Source: Leptolyngbya sp. O-77 (GTDB lineage: Bacteria; Cyanobacteriota; Cyanobacteriia; Elainellales; Elainellaceae). From it: 64,000 nt of DNA. Every line of letters begins with the position of its first letter. Position 1 is the stretch's first letter. The notes under the pieces were generated by a model. It did no database searches. It worked only from the letters and a program-made list of their open reading frames with translations, and had not been told where the DNA came from. The stretch lies in assembly GCF_001548395.1 (NCBI RefSeq), contig NZ_AP017367.1, positions 5,369,001 through 5,433,000 on the forward strand, given 5' to 3'. Positions 57,181-64,000 of this stretch are shown here, in pieces. Position numbers and translations under genes: made by a program.

Positions 57181-58227
57181 TCAGTCAATAAAGCTCCCTT
57201 CCCCAGTAGGAGATAGTTCCAGGAGCGACTTCACAAACCCTGCGGTGGGCACGGCCATCAAAATTCCCAGCACGCCCGCCACCCTGGCCCCAATCAGCAG
57301 CGCCACAATCACCCAGGCAGGATTGAGTCCTGTAAAACGGCCGAGGAGCCGGGGGGCGATCGCATTTTCGATGGACTGATCGACCACAATCCCCACCACC
57401 AGCATCTTTACCCCCAGCCAAAAGCTGCCCAACCCCACCAAAAAGCTGATTAGGCAAATGCTCAGCGGTGCGCCCAGCGGGATCAGCGTCATCACCCCCA
57501 CCGCCAGCCCAAACAGCAGCCCAAACGGTACTTGCAGCAGCAAAAAGACCGTAATCATCGACAGCCCCATGACCAGCGCCAGCGTCGCCTGCCCACTGAA
57601 GTAGTTGTGAAAACTCTGGCGGAGCGATCGCCGCAGTTGTCGCCCGCGAGAACCCGGCAACCAACGCAAGACTCCCGCCCACAGCGTTTCGCCGTGCAGC
57701 AAGAGATAAAACGTAAGGGCGATTGTGATGACAAAATCTAGCGCACTGCCCGCCAGTCCAATGCCCAGTCCTAGCACGCTACTGCTGAGCGGCTGAAGTT
57801 GGGACACCAGCGCCTCCTGTAGCCGTGCCACAAAATCGAGCAGATCTACCGGGAGCCGTCGCGCTGCTGCCCAGCGCTGCATATCCTGAAACTGCTGGTT
57901 GCCCGACTCGATCCAGGCAGGCAGTTTGGTGACCAGCCCATTAATTTGGTCAAGGAGAATCGGAATCAGCGTGACCGCCAACACCAGTAGCAGAAACAGG
58001 GTCGCCAGCAGCACCAGCAAAATTGCGCGATCGCGCGATAGGCCGCGCCGCTGGAGCCACCGCACCGCATAGCTCAGCACAAACGCCAGCAGGTTTGCCC
58101 CCACAAAAACCGTTAGAAGCTGCCGAAAATAGTCCATCACCACCAGCAGCGCCCAGCCGTTTAGTACGACCAGCGGCAGCGCCAGTCCCCAGGTTACCCA
58201 CCGAGGCAGATTATCAATCCATTTCAT
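57181..58227 (-). CDS. AI-2E family (PerM/TqsA-like) membrane transporter
   Basis: A 348-residue membrane protein with about seven to eight helices. Seen: LLVVLNGWALLVVMDYFRQL in parts, FVLSYAVRWLQRRGLSRDRA (family-typical), LALVMGLSMITVFLLLQVPFG, LGAPLSICLISFLVGLGSFW and VVDQSIENAIAPRLLGRFTG, followed by LNPAWVIVALLIGARVAGVLG. These match AI-2E-type permeases. Substrate is unknown; the name comes from TqsA and does not prove autoinducer export. It converges on dnaJ with a nine-base gap. Confidence 0.9.
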   Translation of the reverse strand: MKWIDNLPRWVTWGLALPLVVLNGWALLVVMDYFRQLLTVFVGANLLAFVLSYAVRWLQRRGLSRDRAILLVLLATLFLLLVLAVTLIPILLDQINGLVTKLPAWIESGNQQFQDMQRWAAARRLPVDLLDFVARLQEALVSQLQPLSSSVLGLGIGLAGSALDFVITIALTFYLLLHGETLWAGVLRWLPGSRGRQLRRSLRQSFHNYFSGQATLALVMGLSMITVFLLLQVPFGLLFGLAVGVMTLIPLGAPLSICLISFLVGLGSFWLGVKMLVVGIVVDQSIENAIAPRLLGRFTGLNPAWVIVALLIGARVAGVLGILMAVPTAGFVKSLLELSPTGEGSFID

Positions 58228-58288
58228 AAGGCTGGGCAGTCCTCAAGCACCATTGCTCAGTATTGATTTCAACGTTGATTTCAGTATT

Positions 58289-58322
58289 GATTGCGGATTT
58301 ACGATTGATTGTGGATTTACGA
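58289..58322. repeat. two 16-bp direct repeats upstream of the AI-2E gene
   Basis: GATTGCGGATTTACGA and GATTGTGGATTTACGA, starting 18 bases apart, with shorter TTGATTTCA repeats on the left. They lie 60-95 bases upstream of the AI-2E gene on its promoter side. Confidence 0.7.
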
Positions 58323-58710
58323 CAGACAGGGCTTACACGATCCAACCATCCCTAGATCCCCATACGCACGCGCCACTTTGCCAGAAATCAGGGGGCCTTG
58401 GAGAGTGGCTCGGTTCCTCCTTGTGTGAACCAGTGCGTATCCTGACAAATTCATTGCATCAATCATCCAACGTGTTTTACAGCATTGTTGAGCCGGATGA
58501 GCCACACACTCGTCACCCAACAGAGGCGCTTCACAGCGATTCCTGAACCAGCGTCGGGGCAATTCTCATTTTTGAGGCAGCCTATCCGCTACAACCCGCC
58601 ACAATCTGAGAATGCCTGGATAGTCCCAGCAACGAGAATCCGCCCCATGAAATATCGACAAAGTTAAGTGAAGTAATCCTTTTGGTGGGGACGCAAGGTG
58701 AGATTATCGC

Positions 58711-58716
58711 TATAAT
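58711..58716 (+). promoter_or_regulatory. possible -10 box for the DUF2949 gene
   Basis: Perfect TATAAT 75 bases upstream of the DUF2949 ATG. No clear -35 at 17 bases (GGGACG). Match only. Confidence 0.35.
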
Positions 58717-58790
58717 CTTCAACATCAATCCTGAAAGATTGTTGCAAAAGTTAACAAAAAGACTACTTTTCTTTGTGTCACACCCCCTAA

Positions 58791-59012
58791 ATGGCAAATA
58801 ATATGGCGAATACTATGACGAATGAATCCACGACTCAAGCCAGGCTCATCGAGTTTCTGCGGGAAGAACTCTCCATTCCAACAGAGTCAATTGCGATCGC
58901 CCTCAAACAGCCAGAGCAAGACTCGAACCTGCTACCGATGGTTTTGTGGCAATATGGACTAATTACGTTGGAACAGCTCGATCGCATTTTCGACTGGCTA
59001 GAAACCGCTTAG
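58791..59012 (+). CDS. DUF2949 small protein
   Basis: A 73-residue protein, no membrane segment. Seen: QARLIEFLREELSIPTESIAIALK, DSNLLPMVLWQYGLITLEQL and DRIFDWLE, the pattern of cyanobacterial DUF2949. Further ATGs at codons 5 and 9 leave the exact start open. Function unknown. A strong terminator follows 52 bases after the stop, so the gene has its own transcript. Confidence 0.82.
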   Translation: MANNMANTMTNESTTQARLIEFLREELSIPTESIAIALKQPEQDSNLLPMVLWQYGLITLEQLDRIFDWLETA

Positions 59013-59064
59013 CCGCGTAGGTTTAACGAGTTATGTCTGGCAAGTTCGGATATTTCGCCATTTT

Positions 59065-59099
59065 GGGGGCACATTCAGGTGTGCCCCCTTCTTATTTCT
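59065..59099 (+). terminator. Rho-independent terminator after the DUF2949 gene
   Basis: Perfect nine-base stem GGGGGCACA/TGTGCCCCC (59065-59073 and 59080-59088), loop TTCAGG, followed by TTCTTATTTCT. Confidence 0.88.
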
Positions 59100-59275
59100 A
59101 GCTCTCAGATTCTTCATAAACCTTTAGAATAAAGAGGTGGCAGATTTTTTGTACTACTCGCCCAGTCTGCTAGGTGCCTTGAACTAAGTGCCTTGAACGT
59201 ATTGCGCTTGGTTGATTGCGCTTAACTTATTGCACTTCGAGCTTTCTGTCTGTTTTGCCTGTTCTGTCCGTCAAT

Positions 59276-59281
59276 AAGGAG
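59276..59281 (+). promoter_or_regulatory. ribosome-binding site that sets the ftsH start
   Basis: AAGGAG nine bases before ATG 59291. The frame is open upstream to TTG 59216, but only this ATG has a binding site and gives the usual short cytoplasmic N-terminus. Confidence 0.8.
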
Positions 59282-59290
59282 CATTTTCAA

Positions 59291-61162
59291 ATGCCGATTA
59301 AAGACCAGCCCAAACCCCCGCGATCGCGCCTCATCGGTAACGTTCTGCTGCTGGTGTCGAGCCTCTTCTTACTGGCAAACATTTTTCTGCCAGGTCTGCT
59401 AGGGCCCAAGATTCCCCAGGTTCCCTACAGTTTGTTCATTCATCAGGTGAGCGAAGGCGAAGTCGCCCGCGCCTACATCAGCCAAGAGCAAATCCGCTAC
59501 CAGCTCAAGCCCATTCCCCCCGCCGAAGAGGGACAAGTTCTGGCGACCACGCCTATTTTTGACCTGAAGTTGCCGTCGCTGCTAGAAGAAAATGGCGTCG
59601 AGTTTGCTGCCATTCCGCCGCCGCGCAATGGCTGGCTGTCCAACATTTTGGGCTGGGTGATCCCGCCGCTGATCTTTGTTGCCATTTGGCAATTTTTCCT
59701 GTCGCGGGGTGCGGGCGGCGGACAGGGTGGTGTACTTTCCATTGGTAAAAGCCGCGCCAAGATTTACGTAGAAGGCGACGACAATAAAGTCACCTTTGCC
59801 GACGTGGCAGGGGTGGAAGAAGCCAAAACCGAGCTACAGGAAATTGTCGAATTCCTGAAAAATCCCCGCAAGTTTACTCAAATCGGCGCACGCATTCCCA
59901 AGGGTGTGCTGCTGGTTGGCCCGCCGGGAACCGGAAAAACGCTGCTGGCCAAAGCGGTGGCAGGCGAAGCGAGTGTGCCCTTCTTTAGCATCTCCGGGTC
60001 GGAGTTTGTTGAACTCTTCGTCGGCGTGGGTTCCTCCCGCGTGCGCGACCTATTCGAGCAGGCAAAGAAGCAAGCTCCCTGCATCATCTTTATCGACGAA
60101 CTAGACGCGATTGGTAAATCTCGCGCCACGGGCGGCTTCTACGGCGGCAACGACGAGCGTGAGCAGACGTTGAATCAACTGCTCACCGAAATGGACGGTT
60201 TTAATGCGGGCGATCAGACGGTGATTGTGCTGGCAGCCACAAATCGTCCCGAAACCCTCGACCCGGCGCTGCTGCGACCCGGCCGGTTTGACCGTCAGGT
60301 GCTGGTCGATCGCCCAGATTTGCAAGGGCGGCTGGCCATCCTGGAGGTTCACGCCAAGGACGTGAAGCTGGGGCCGGATGTGGATTTGAAGGCGATCGCC
60401 ACTCGCACACCCGGATTTGCCGGAGCCGACCTGGCCAACCTGATTAACGAAGCCGCGCTGCTAGCCGCCCGCAACGGCCGCGAAGCCGTCGCCCAGGAAG
60501 ACATTGCTGAAGCGATCGAGCGCGTGGTGGCAGGTCTGGAGAAAAAGAGCCGCGTCCTCAATGATCAGGAAAAGAAGATTGTGGCATACCACGAAGTTGG
60601 CCACGCGCTGGTGGGTGCAGTCATGCCCGGCAGCAACAAAGTGGAAAAAATCTCCATCGTGCCGCGCGGCATGGCGGCGCTGGGCTATACGCTGCAACTG
60701 CCGACGGAAGACCGCTTCTTGCTGAGCGAAACCGAACTGTCGGGGCAGATCGCCACGCTGTTAGGCGGCCGCTCTGCCGAAGAAATCATCTTTGGCAGCA
60801 TCACCACAGGCGCGGCGAACGACCTCCAGCGGGCCACCGACCTGGCGGAACGCATGGTGACGACCTACGGCATGAGCAAGGTGCTGGGCCCGCTGGCCTA
60901 TCAGCAGGGCCAGCAAAACAGCTTCCTGGGCGGCGACATGAACCCCCGCCGCATGGTCAGCGAACAAACCGCCGAAGCTATCGATAAAGAAGTGAAGGAT
61001 ATCGTCGAAACAGCTCACCAAAAGGCGCTTGACATCCTCCAGCACAACCGAGATCTGTTGGAAACCATTGCCACGAAGCTGCTAGAAACGGAGGTGATCG
61101 AAGGCGAAACGCTGAGAGACTTGCTAAGCCAGGTCAAAGCGCCAGAAGGGGCGATCGCCTAA
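59291..61162 (+). CDS. ftsH: FtsH, membrane ATP-dependent zinc protease
   Basis: AAA+ metalloprotease that extracts and degrades membrane proteins, such as damaged photosystem II D1 in cyanobacteria. It has 623 residues. Order: first membrane segment near 15-35 (LIGNVLLLVSSLFLLANIF), lumenal domain, second segment near 120-140 (VIPPLIFVAIWQFFLS), Walker A VGPPGTGKTLLAKAVAGE, Walker B CIIFIDELDAIG, second region of homology VLAATNRPETLDPALLRPGR, zinc site HEVGH (AYHEVGHALVG), and C-terminal helices. Which of the four cyanobacterial FtsH paralogues this is cannot be fixed by eye. A clear terminator follows. Confidence 0.97.
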   Translation: MPIKDQPKPPRSRLIGNVLLLVSSLFLLANIFLPGLLGPKIPQVPYSLFIHQVSEGEVARAYISQEQIRYQLKPIPPAEEGQVLATTPIFDLKLPSLLEENGVEFAAIPPPRNGWLSNILGWVIPPLIFVAIWQFFLSRGAGGGQGGVLSIGKSRAKIYVEGDDNKVTFADVAGVEEAKTELQEIVEFLKNPRKFTQIGARIPKGVLLVGPPGTGKTLLAKAVAGEASVPFFSISGSEFVELFVGVGSSRVRDLFEQAKKQAPCIIFIDELDAIGKSRATGGFYGGNDEREQTLNQLLTEMDGFNAGDQTVIVLAATNRPETLDPALLRPGRFDRQVLVDRPDLQGRLAILEVHAKDVKLGPDVDLKAIATRTPGFAGADLANLINEAALLAARNGREAVAQEDIAEAIERVVAGLEKKSRVLNDQEKKIVAYHEVGHALVGAVMPGSNKVEKISIVPRGMAALGYTLQLPTEDRFLLSETELSGQIATLLGGRSAEEIIFGSITTGAANDLQRATDLAERMVTTYGMSKVLGPLAYQQGQQNSFLGGDMNPRRMVSEQTAEAIDKEVKDIVETAHQKALDILQHNRDLLETIATKLLETEVIEGETLRDLLSQVKAPEGAIA

Positions 61163-61208
61163 TTTTTCAACCGCAACCAACCACCTAAATTCATTCAGGC
61201 TCATTCAG

Positions 61209-61237
61209 GCGCATCTGGGAAACCGGGTGCGCTTTTT
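61209..61237 (+). terminator. Rho-independent terminator after ftsH
   Basis: Ten-base stem GCGCATCTGG/CCGGGTGCGC (61209-61218 and 61223-61232, two G-T wobbles), stable GAAA tetraloop, then five T. Confidence 0.9.
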
Positions 61238-62259
61238 GTGGCTGATTATTTGTGACTCATTTTTTGTTTGGGGGAGAACAGCCCATCAAAAATTTCTGCG
61301 ACTACAAACTTTAACGATTGACCATCAGGAAGCGAACCCCAACCTGGCCTATTCTCAGAAATTAAGGGACACCCGTTGCAGCGGTGCGCTGAAGAAGAAG
61401 TCGAGCCATCGGCATCTCAGCAGCAATGAGGGGCGATCGCCCTTCCTGAGCGCTAGTATTTCAAAAATGTAAAGATTGCGATTTTCACTAATAAATGTTG
61501 CAGTTGCTTGATCCCGCTGCTAACGTGTGCATATCAACTGATGGATAGCGCTATTCCAAATGTTGATACTTTTCCGTTCTCGATAAATTTGCATCGCTCG
61601 ATCAATCCCATCTGTCTAGAGTTGGTTCGAGATTCGTCCCATCATTTCTGCTGAAGGATCAGGAAAGTGCTGGAACTGGCATGAATCCATCTTCGTCCGG
61701 TTCTCAGAATCGACTAGGCTGTATGTAATTTTTCTTGACAAACTCTGTGCGTATGCTTTGGAACGTCATGACTATGGCTGAGTCATCAGCTTTGCAGGGC
61801 AATGCTCTCATCAATGCTTTGCAGCCGCGTCATCGCGTTCTCTGCTGGATTGATGAGACGGGCATTTCTCTTCACCGCTGGACTCGAATAATTGATTCAG
61901 TAGTATCCGATTTTCATCCGGTTTACGGTCTGTCTCGCGTATCCAGAGCGATTCTAAAATCGATCAACGATGTTCAGGTCGTTTGACCATCTCTCCCGGT
62001 TTCTCTGGCAAATTCCTGAACTATTCTTTGCGAACTTTGTGAAATCTGCGAGCTTTGGGCGTGGCCGCGCCATTCACCTGAACTTCATTCCAGGACATTC
62101 AGGATTGACTGCTTTACCTGATCGCTCAATTTAGCAAGACCACTTCTTAGTTTCAGACTCCTGACTAAATCGATTTGGATCACTCTCTCGCCGCAAGCAG
62201 ACCCGGCGCGATGGGTGGCGTTTGCTCGGCGGCGAGTCTTCAAGACTGGAGGCTTTGTC
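61238..62259. other. long spacer after ftsH with one weak small frame
   Basis: About 1 kb with no recognised gene apart from a doubtful frame at 61753-61986. Composition is AT-richer than coding DNA. No tRNA or rRNA was found. A GGAGG (62248-62252) before the SDR gene is its ribosome-binding site. The region could hold a small RNA or decayed gene; nothing specific was seen. Confidence 0.5.
61753..61986 (+). CDS. doubtful small hypothetical protein
   Basis: A 77-residue frame from ATG 61753 (MLWNVMTMAESSALQG), with HRVLCWIDETGISLHRW in the middle. Third codon positions are not GC-rich as in the neighbouring genes, and no ribosome-binding site or family pattern was seen. Listed because it is the only plausible frame in a 1-kb spacer. 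Confidence 0.22.
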   Translation: MLWNVMTMAESSALQGNALINALQPRHRVLCWIDETGISLHRWTRIIDSVVSDFHPVYGLSRVSRAILKSINDVQVV

Positions 62260-63075
62260 ATGACGACGATTTACGGAAAGACTGCTCTAATTACCGGGGC
62301 CTCTCGCGGCATTGGACGGGCGATCGCCCTGGAATTTGCCCGTCAGGGCGCAAAACGGCTGCTGTTGGTGGCCCGCGATCGCCAGCGGTTGGCCGAACTA
62401 GCCGACGAATTGCAAGAACTGGGCGTAGAGGCGATCGCCCTGCCGCTCGATCTCAGCCAGCCAGCGGAAGTCAGCATCGCCGTGGCCAAAGCCTGGCGCG
62501 ACCACGGCCCGATTCACTGCCTGGTAAACTGTGCAGGTGTGGCGCATCAGGCCCCATTCCTGCAATCGCGCCTGCCCCAGGTGCAGGAAGAGATCGCCAT
62601 CAACCTAGTCGGCATGTACACCATTACGCGCCTGATTGCCCGCCGTATGGTGGCCCAGCGCGAAGGCACGATCGTTAACGTATCTAGCCTGATGGGTAAG
62701 TTAGCCGCGCCCACGATGGCGACCTATTCCGCCACCAAGTTCGCCATTCTCGGCTTTACGCAGGCGCTGCGGGGTGAGCTAGCGGGGCACAATGTCCGGG
62801 TCGTGTCTCTGCTGCCATCCCTGACTGATACCGACATGGTGCGAAATCTCCGCTGGTTTCGCTGGATTTTGCCCATGACCCCAGAGCAGGTCGCTCAGGC
62901 ACTCACTCGCGGACTATCGCGGGGCAGCAGCGAGATTCTCGTCGGCTGGCAGAGCCATCTCGCCCTTTGGGGACAGCGATTTGCACCGTGGCTGATGGAA
63001 AAAGTGCTGCAATGGGCCGCGCCGCTGCCCCAAACTCGCGGGGAGTTTGGCAAGCTGCGGATGATGCGCGGATAG
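62260..63075 (+). CDS. short-chain dehydrogenase/reductase
   Basis: A 271-residue NAD(P)-dependent oxidoreductase from ATG 62260 with GGAGG at 62248-62252; the upstream codons to 62215 are not part of the family. Seen: cofactor motif ALITGASRGIGRAIALEFAR, VNCAGVAHQAPFL, catalytic Ser in VNVSSLMGKLAAP, and Tyr/Lys in ATYSATKFAILGFTQALRGE. The catalytic tetrad is complete. The C-terminus (LALWGQRFAPWLMEKVLQWA) is hydrophobic and may bind membrane. Substrate unknown. It converges with the MetX-like gene by 15 bases. Confidence 0.92.
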   Translation: MTTIYGKTALITGASRGIGRAIALEFARQGAKRLLLVARDRQRLAELADELQELGVEAIALPLDLSQPAEVSIAVAKAWRDHGPIHCLVNCAGVAHQAPFLQSRLPQVQEEIAINLVGMYTITRLIARRMVAQREGTIVNVSSLMGKLAAPTMATYSATKFAILGFTQALRGELAGHNVRVVSLLPSLTDTDMVRNLRWFRWILPMTPEQVAQALTRGLSRGSSEILVGWQSHLALWGQRFAPWLMEKVLQWAAPLPQTRGEFGKLRMMRG

Positions 63076-63090
63076 CGGCTTCCGCTGGCA

Positions 63091-64000
63091 TCAGCCATCT
63101 GTCAGCGCATCTGCTAGCGCGTCTGCCACTGCCTGACGGATAAACGCCTCGTCTGCCGGATTCTGATACGGATTTCCTGCCCGATGTCCCCAAATTGAGG
63201 GAATCGGGCGGAATTCTGCATTCGGAATCAGTCGCGCCTCGGCTTCGCAGTCTTCCGGCGTGAAGTACAGGTCGGTGGTGGCGGGCATCACCCAGGTTTT
63301 CGCCCGAATCGCACCCAGCGCCCTCTCATAATCGCCCTGATAGACCGGATTGTCGCCCACGTCGCAGCGCAGCCAGGTGTCAATCATGCTTAGCAAATTG
63401 TGCGGGTCGCGCTTGCGATAGCCCGCCTCCCAGCCGCGCAGTAGGTAATCTTCCAACGAGTCGTAGCCCAGCGGGCGATACAGCCTTTCGCGGTAAAAGG
63501 CTTGCGACGCGGCCCAACTGGCATAGATGCGGGCAAAGGCACGAAAGCCGCGATCGGGAATGCCCTCGAAGCGATCGCCCGTCCAGACCGGATCGGCCGT
63601 CAGCGCGGCCCGCAGGCTGTGCAAGAAAATCTGGTTGTGTTCGGTCGTGCGGGCCGTGCCGCAGAGTGCCACAATTCGCCGCACCCGCTCCGGATACAGC
63701 GTCCCCCAGTGATAGGCTTGCTGCGCCCCCATCGACCAGCCATAAACCAGCGCCAGCGTTTCAACGCCGAACACCTCTCGCAGCAATTGCTCCTGCGCCC
63801 GCACGTTGTCCCAATGGGTAAACCAGAAGCCCGACTCGCTAAGCTTGCAATGGGGGTCGTTGCTGGGCGAGCTGGATAGCCCATTGCCAAACATATTGGG
63901 GATGATGATGAACCAGCGCTCTGGATCGAGAATGCGATCGCCCCCAATCAGCCACTCAATATCAGAATGCTGTGCGCCGTAGGACGTAGGGTAGAGAATG
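63091..64000 (-). CDS. MetX-like alpha/beta hydrolase (5' end cut by window edge)
   Basis: The frame runs through the right edge, so the true start is outside; 303 codons are visible. The pattern is that of the homoserine O-acetyltransferase (MetX) group: IIIPNMFGNGLSSSPSN, nucleophile elbow VYGWSMGAQQAYHWG, acid in TDLYFTPEDCEAEA, and His in IWGHRAGNPYQNP. In true MetX the elbow is GGSMGG and several homoserine-binding residues flank it. GWSMGA instead suggests the diverged, uncharacterised branch often labelled alpha/beta fold family protein. An acyltransferase or hydrolase reaction is likely; substrate unknown. Confidence 0.85.
   Translation of the reverse strand, partial: ILYPTSYGAQHSDIEWLIGGDRILDPERWFIIIPNMFGNGLSSSPSNDPHCKLSESGFWFTHWDNVRAQEQLLREVFGVETLALVYGWSMGAQQAYHWGTLYPERVRRIVALCGTARTTEHNQIFLHSLRAALTADPVWTGDRFEGIPDRGFRAFARIYASWAASQAFYRERLYRPLGYDSLEDYLLRGWEAGYRKRDPHNLLSMIDTWLRCDVGDNPVYQGDYERALGAIRAKTWVMPATTDLYFTPEDCEAEARLIPNAEFRPIPSIWGHRAGNPYQNPADEAFIRQAVADALADALTDG

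Larger units (their letters stand above)
58228..58790. other. non-coding spacer
   Basis: A 563-base gap between the AI-2E gene (reverse) and the DUF2949 gene. It contains GATTGCGGATTTACGA/GATTGTGGATTTACGA repeats (58289-58304, 58307-58322), nearby TTGATTTCA repeats, and a good -10 match TATAAT at 58711-58716. The frames 58253-58546 and 58317-58562 have no motif. Confidence 0.55.

Noticed and set aside
1..64000. CRISPR array
   Set aside because: All tandem repeats have 7- to 16-base units without 30-40-base unique spacers, and no cas gene is present.

Overview
The window looks like chromosomal DNA of a cyanobacterium, probably a filamentous Leptolyngbya-like or Thermoleptolyngbya-like lineage. 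The palindrome GCGATCGC (HIP1) recurs throughout, inside and outside genes. The gene content is also cyanobacterial: menD for phylloquinone, a cyanobacterial-type DnaA, DUF4168 and DUF2949 proteins, Ser/Thr kinases with TPR or WD40 sensors, a PEP-CTERM protein, and a terminal oxidase whose subunit II lacks CuA ligands. The species call is inference. DNA is gene-dense and GC-rich, with many short tandem repeats between genes.

Layout. 1-3 kb: the 5' part of miaB (reverse), then a repeat-bearing spacer with an intact IS5-family element. 3-7 kb: a PEP-CTERM surface protein and a TPR Ser/Thr kinase. 6.7-13.5 kb: an ADP-ribosylglycohydrolase-like gene and dnaA (reverse), diverging from holA, followed by a DUF4168 secreted protein, a small unknown and fmt; a TPR gene opposes fmt. 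14-25 kb: a membrane protein, then a respiratory block reading right: a frameshifted type II NADH dehydrogenase, two DUF2231 membrane proteins, a three-subunit haem-copper oxidase of the alternative (ARTO) type and a GMC oxidoreductase. These could form one electron path from NADH and/or a GMC substrate to the quinone pool and O2. Then tRNA-Thr and a NarL-type two-component pair. 25-32 kb: menD, an unknown gene, tRNA-Gln, and a 1345-residue protein joining a STAND-type NTPase, a membrane segment and five Cys-paired Ig-like (ASH / choice-of-anchor D) repeats.

32-37 kb: three same-strand sugar-phosphate and lower-glycolysis genes (pgm, gpmA, pyk) facing a PNPOx-like flavoprotein gene. 38-45 kb: an anti-sigma-type ATPase, larC with a His-rich insert, a single-pass membrane protein, scpB plus a coupled unknown, and recJ. 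45.4-46.9 kb: an actin-like (ParM/StbA) ATPase overlapping a small ribbon-helix-helix protein, with three 12-bp repeats just upstream, which resembles a plasmid-type segregation cassette. 47-64 kb: an alpha/beta hydrolase with a repeat tail, a zinc-ribbon/kinase/WD40 protein, a VOC protein, an ABC1/UbiB kinase, a frameshifted dnaK with a very long repetitive tail followed by dnaJ, an AI-2E-type permease, a DUF2949 protein, ftsH with a clear terminator, an SDR oxidoreductase, and a partial MetX-like hydrolase running off the right edge.

Two long genes (the NADH dehydrogenase and dnaK) carry frame changes in GC-rich runs that may be real or consensus errors. Several starts were moved from the longest frame to internal ATG or GTG codons with better ribosome-binding sites or family fit; each case is stated. 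All family assignments come from reading motifs by eye. No database search was run.
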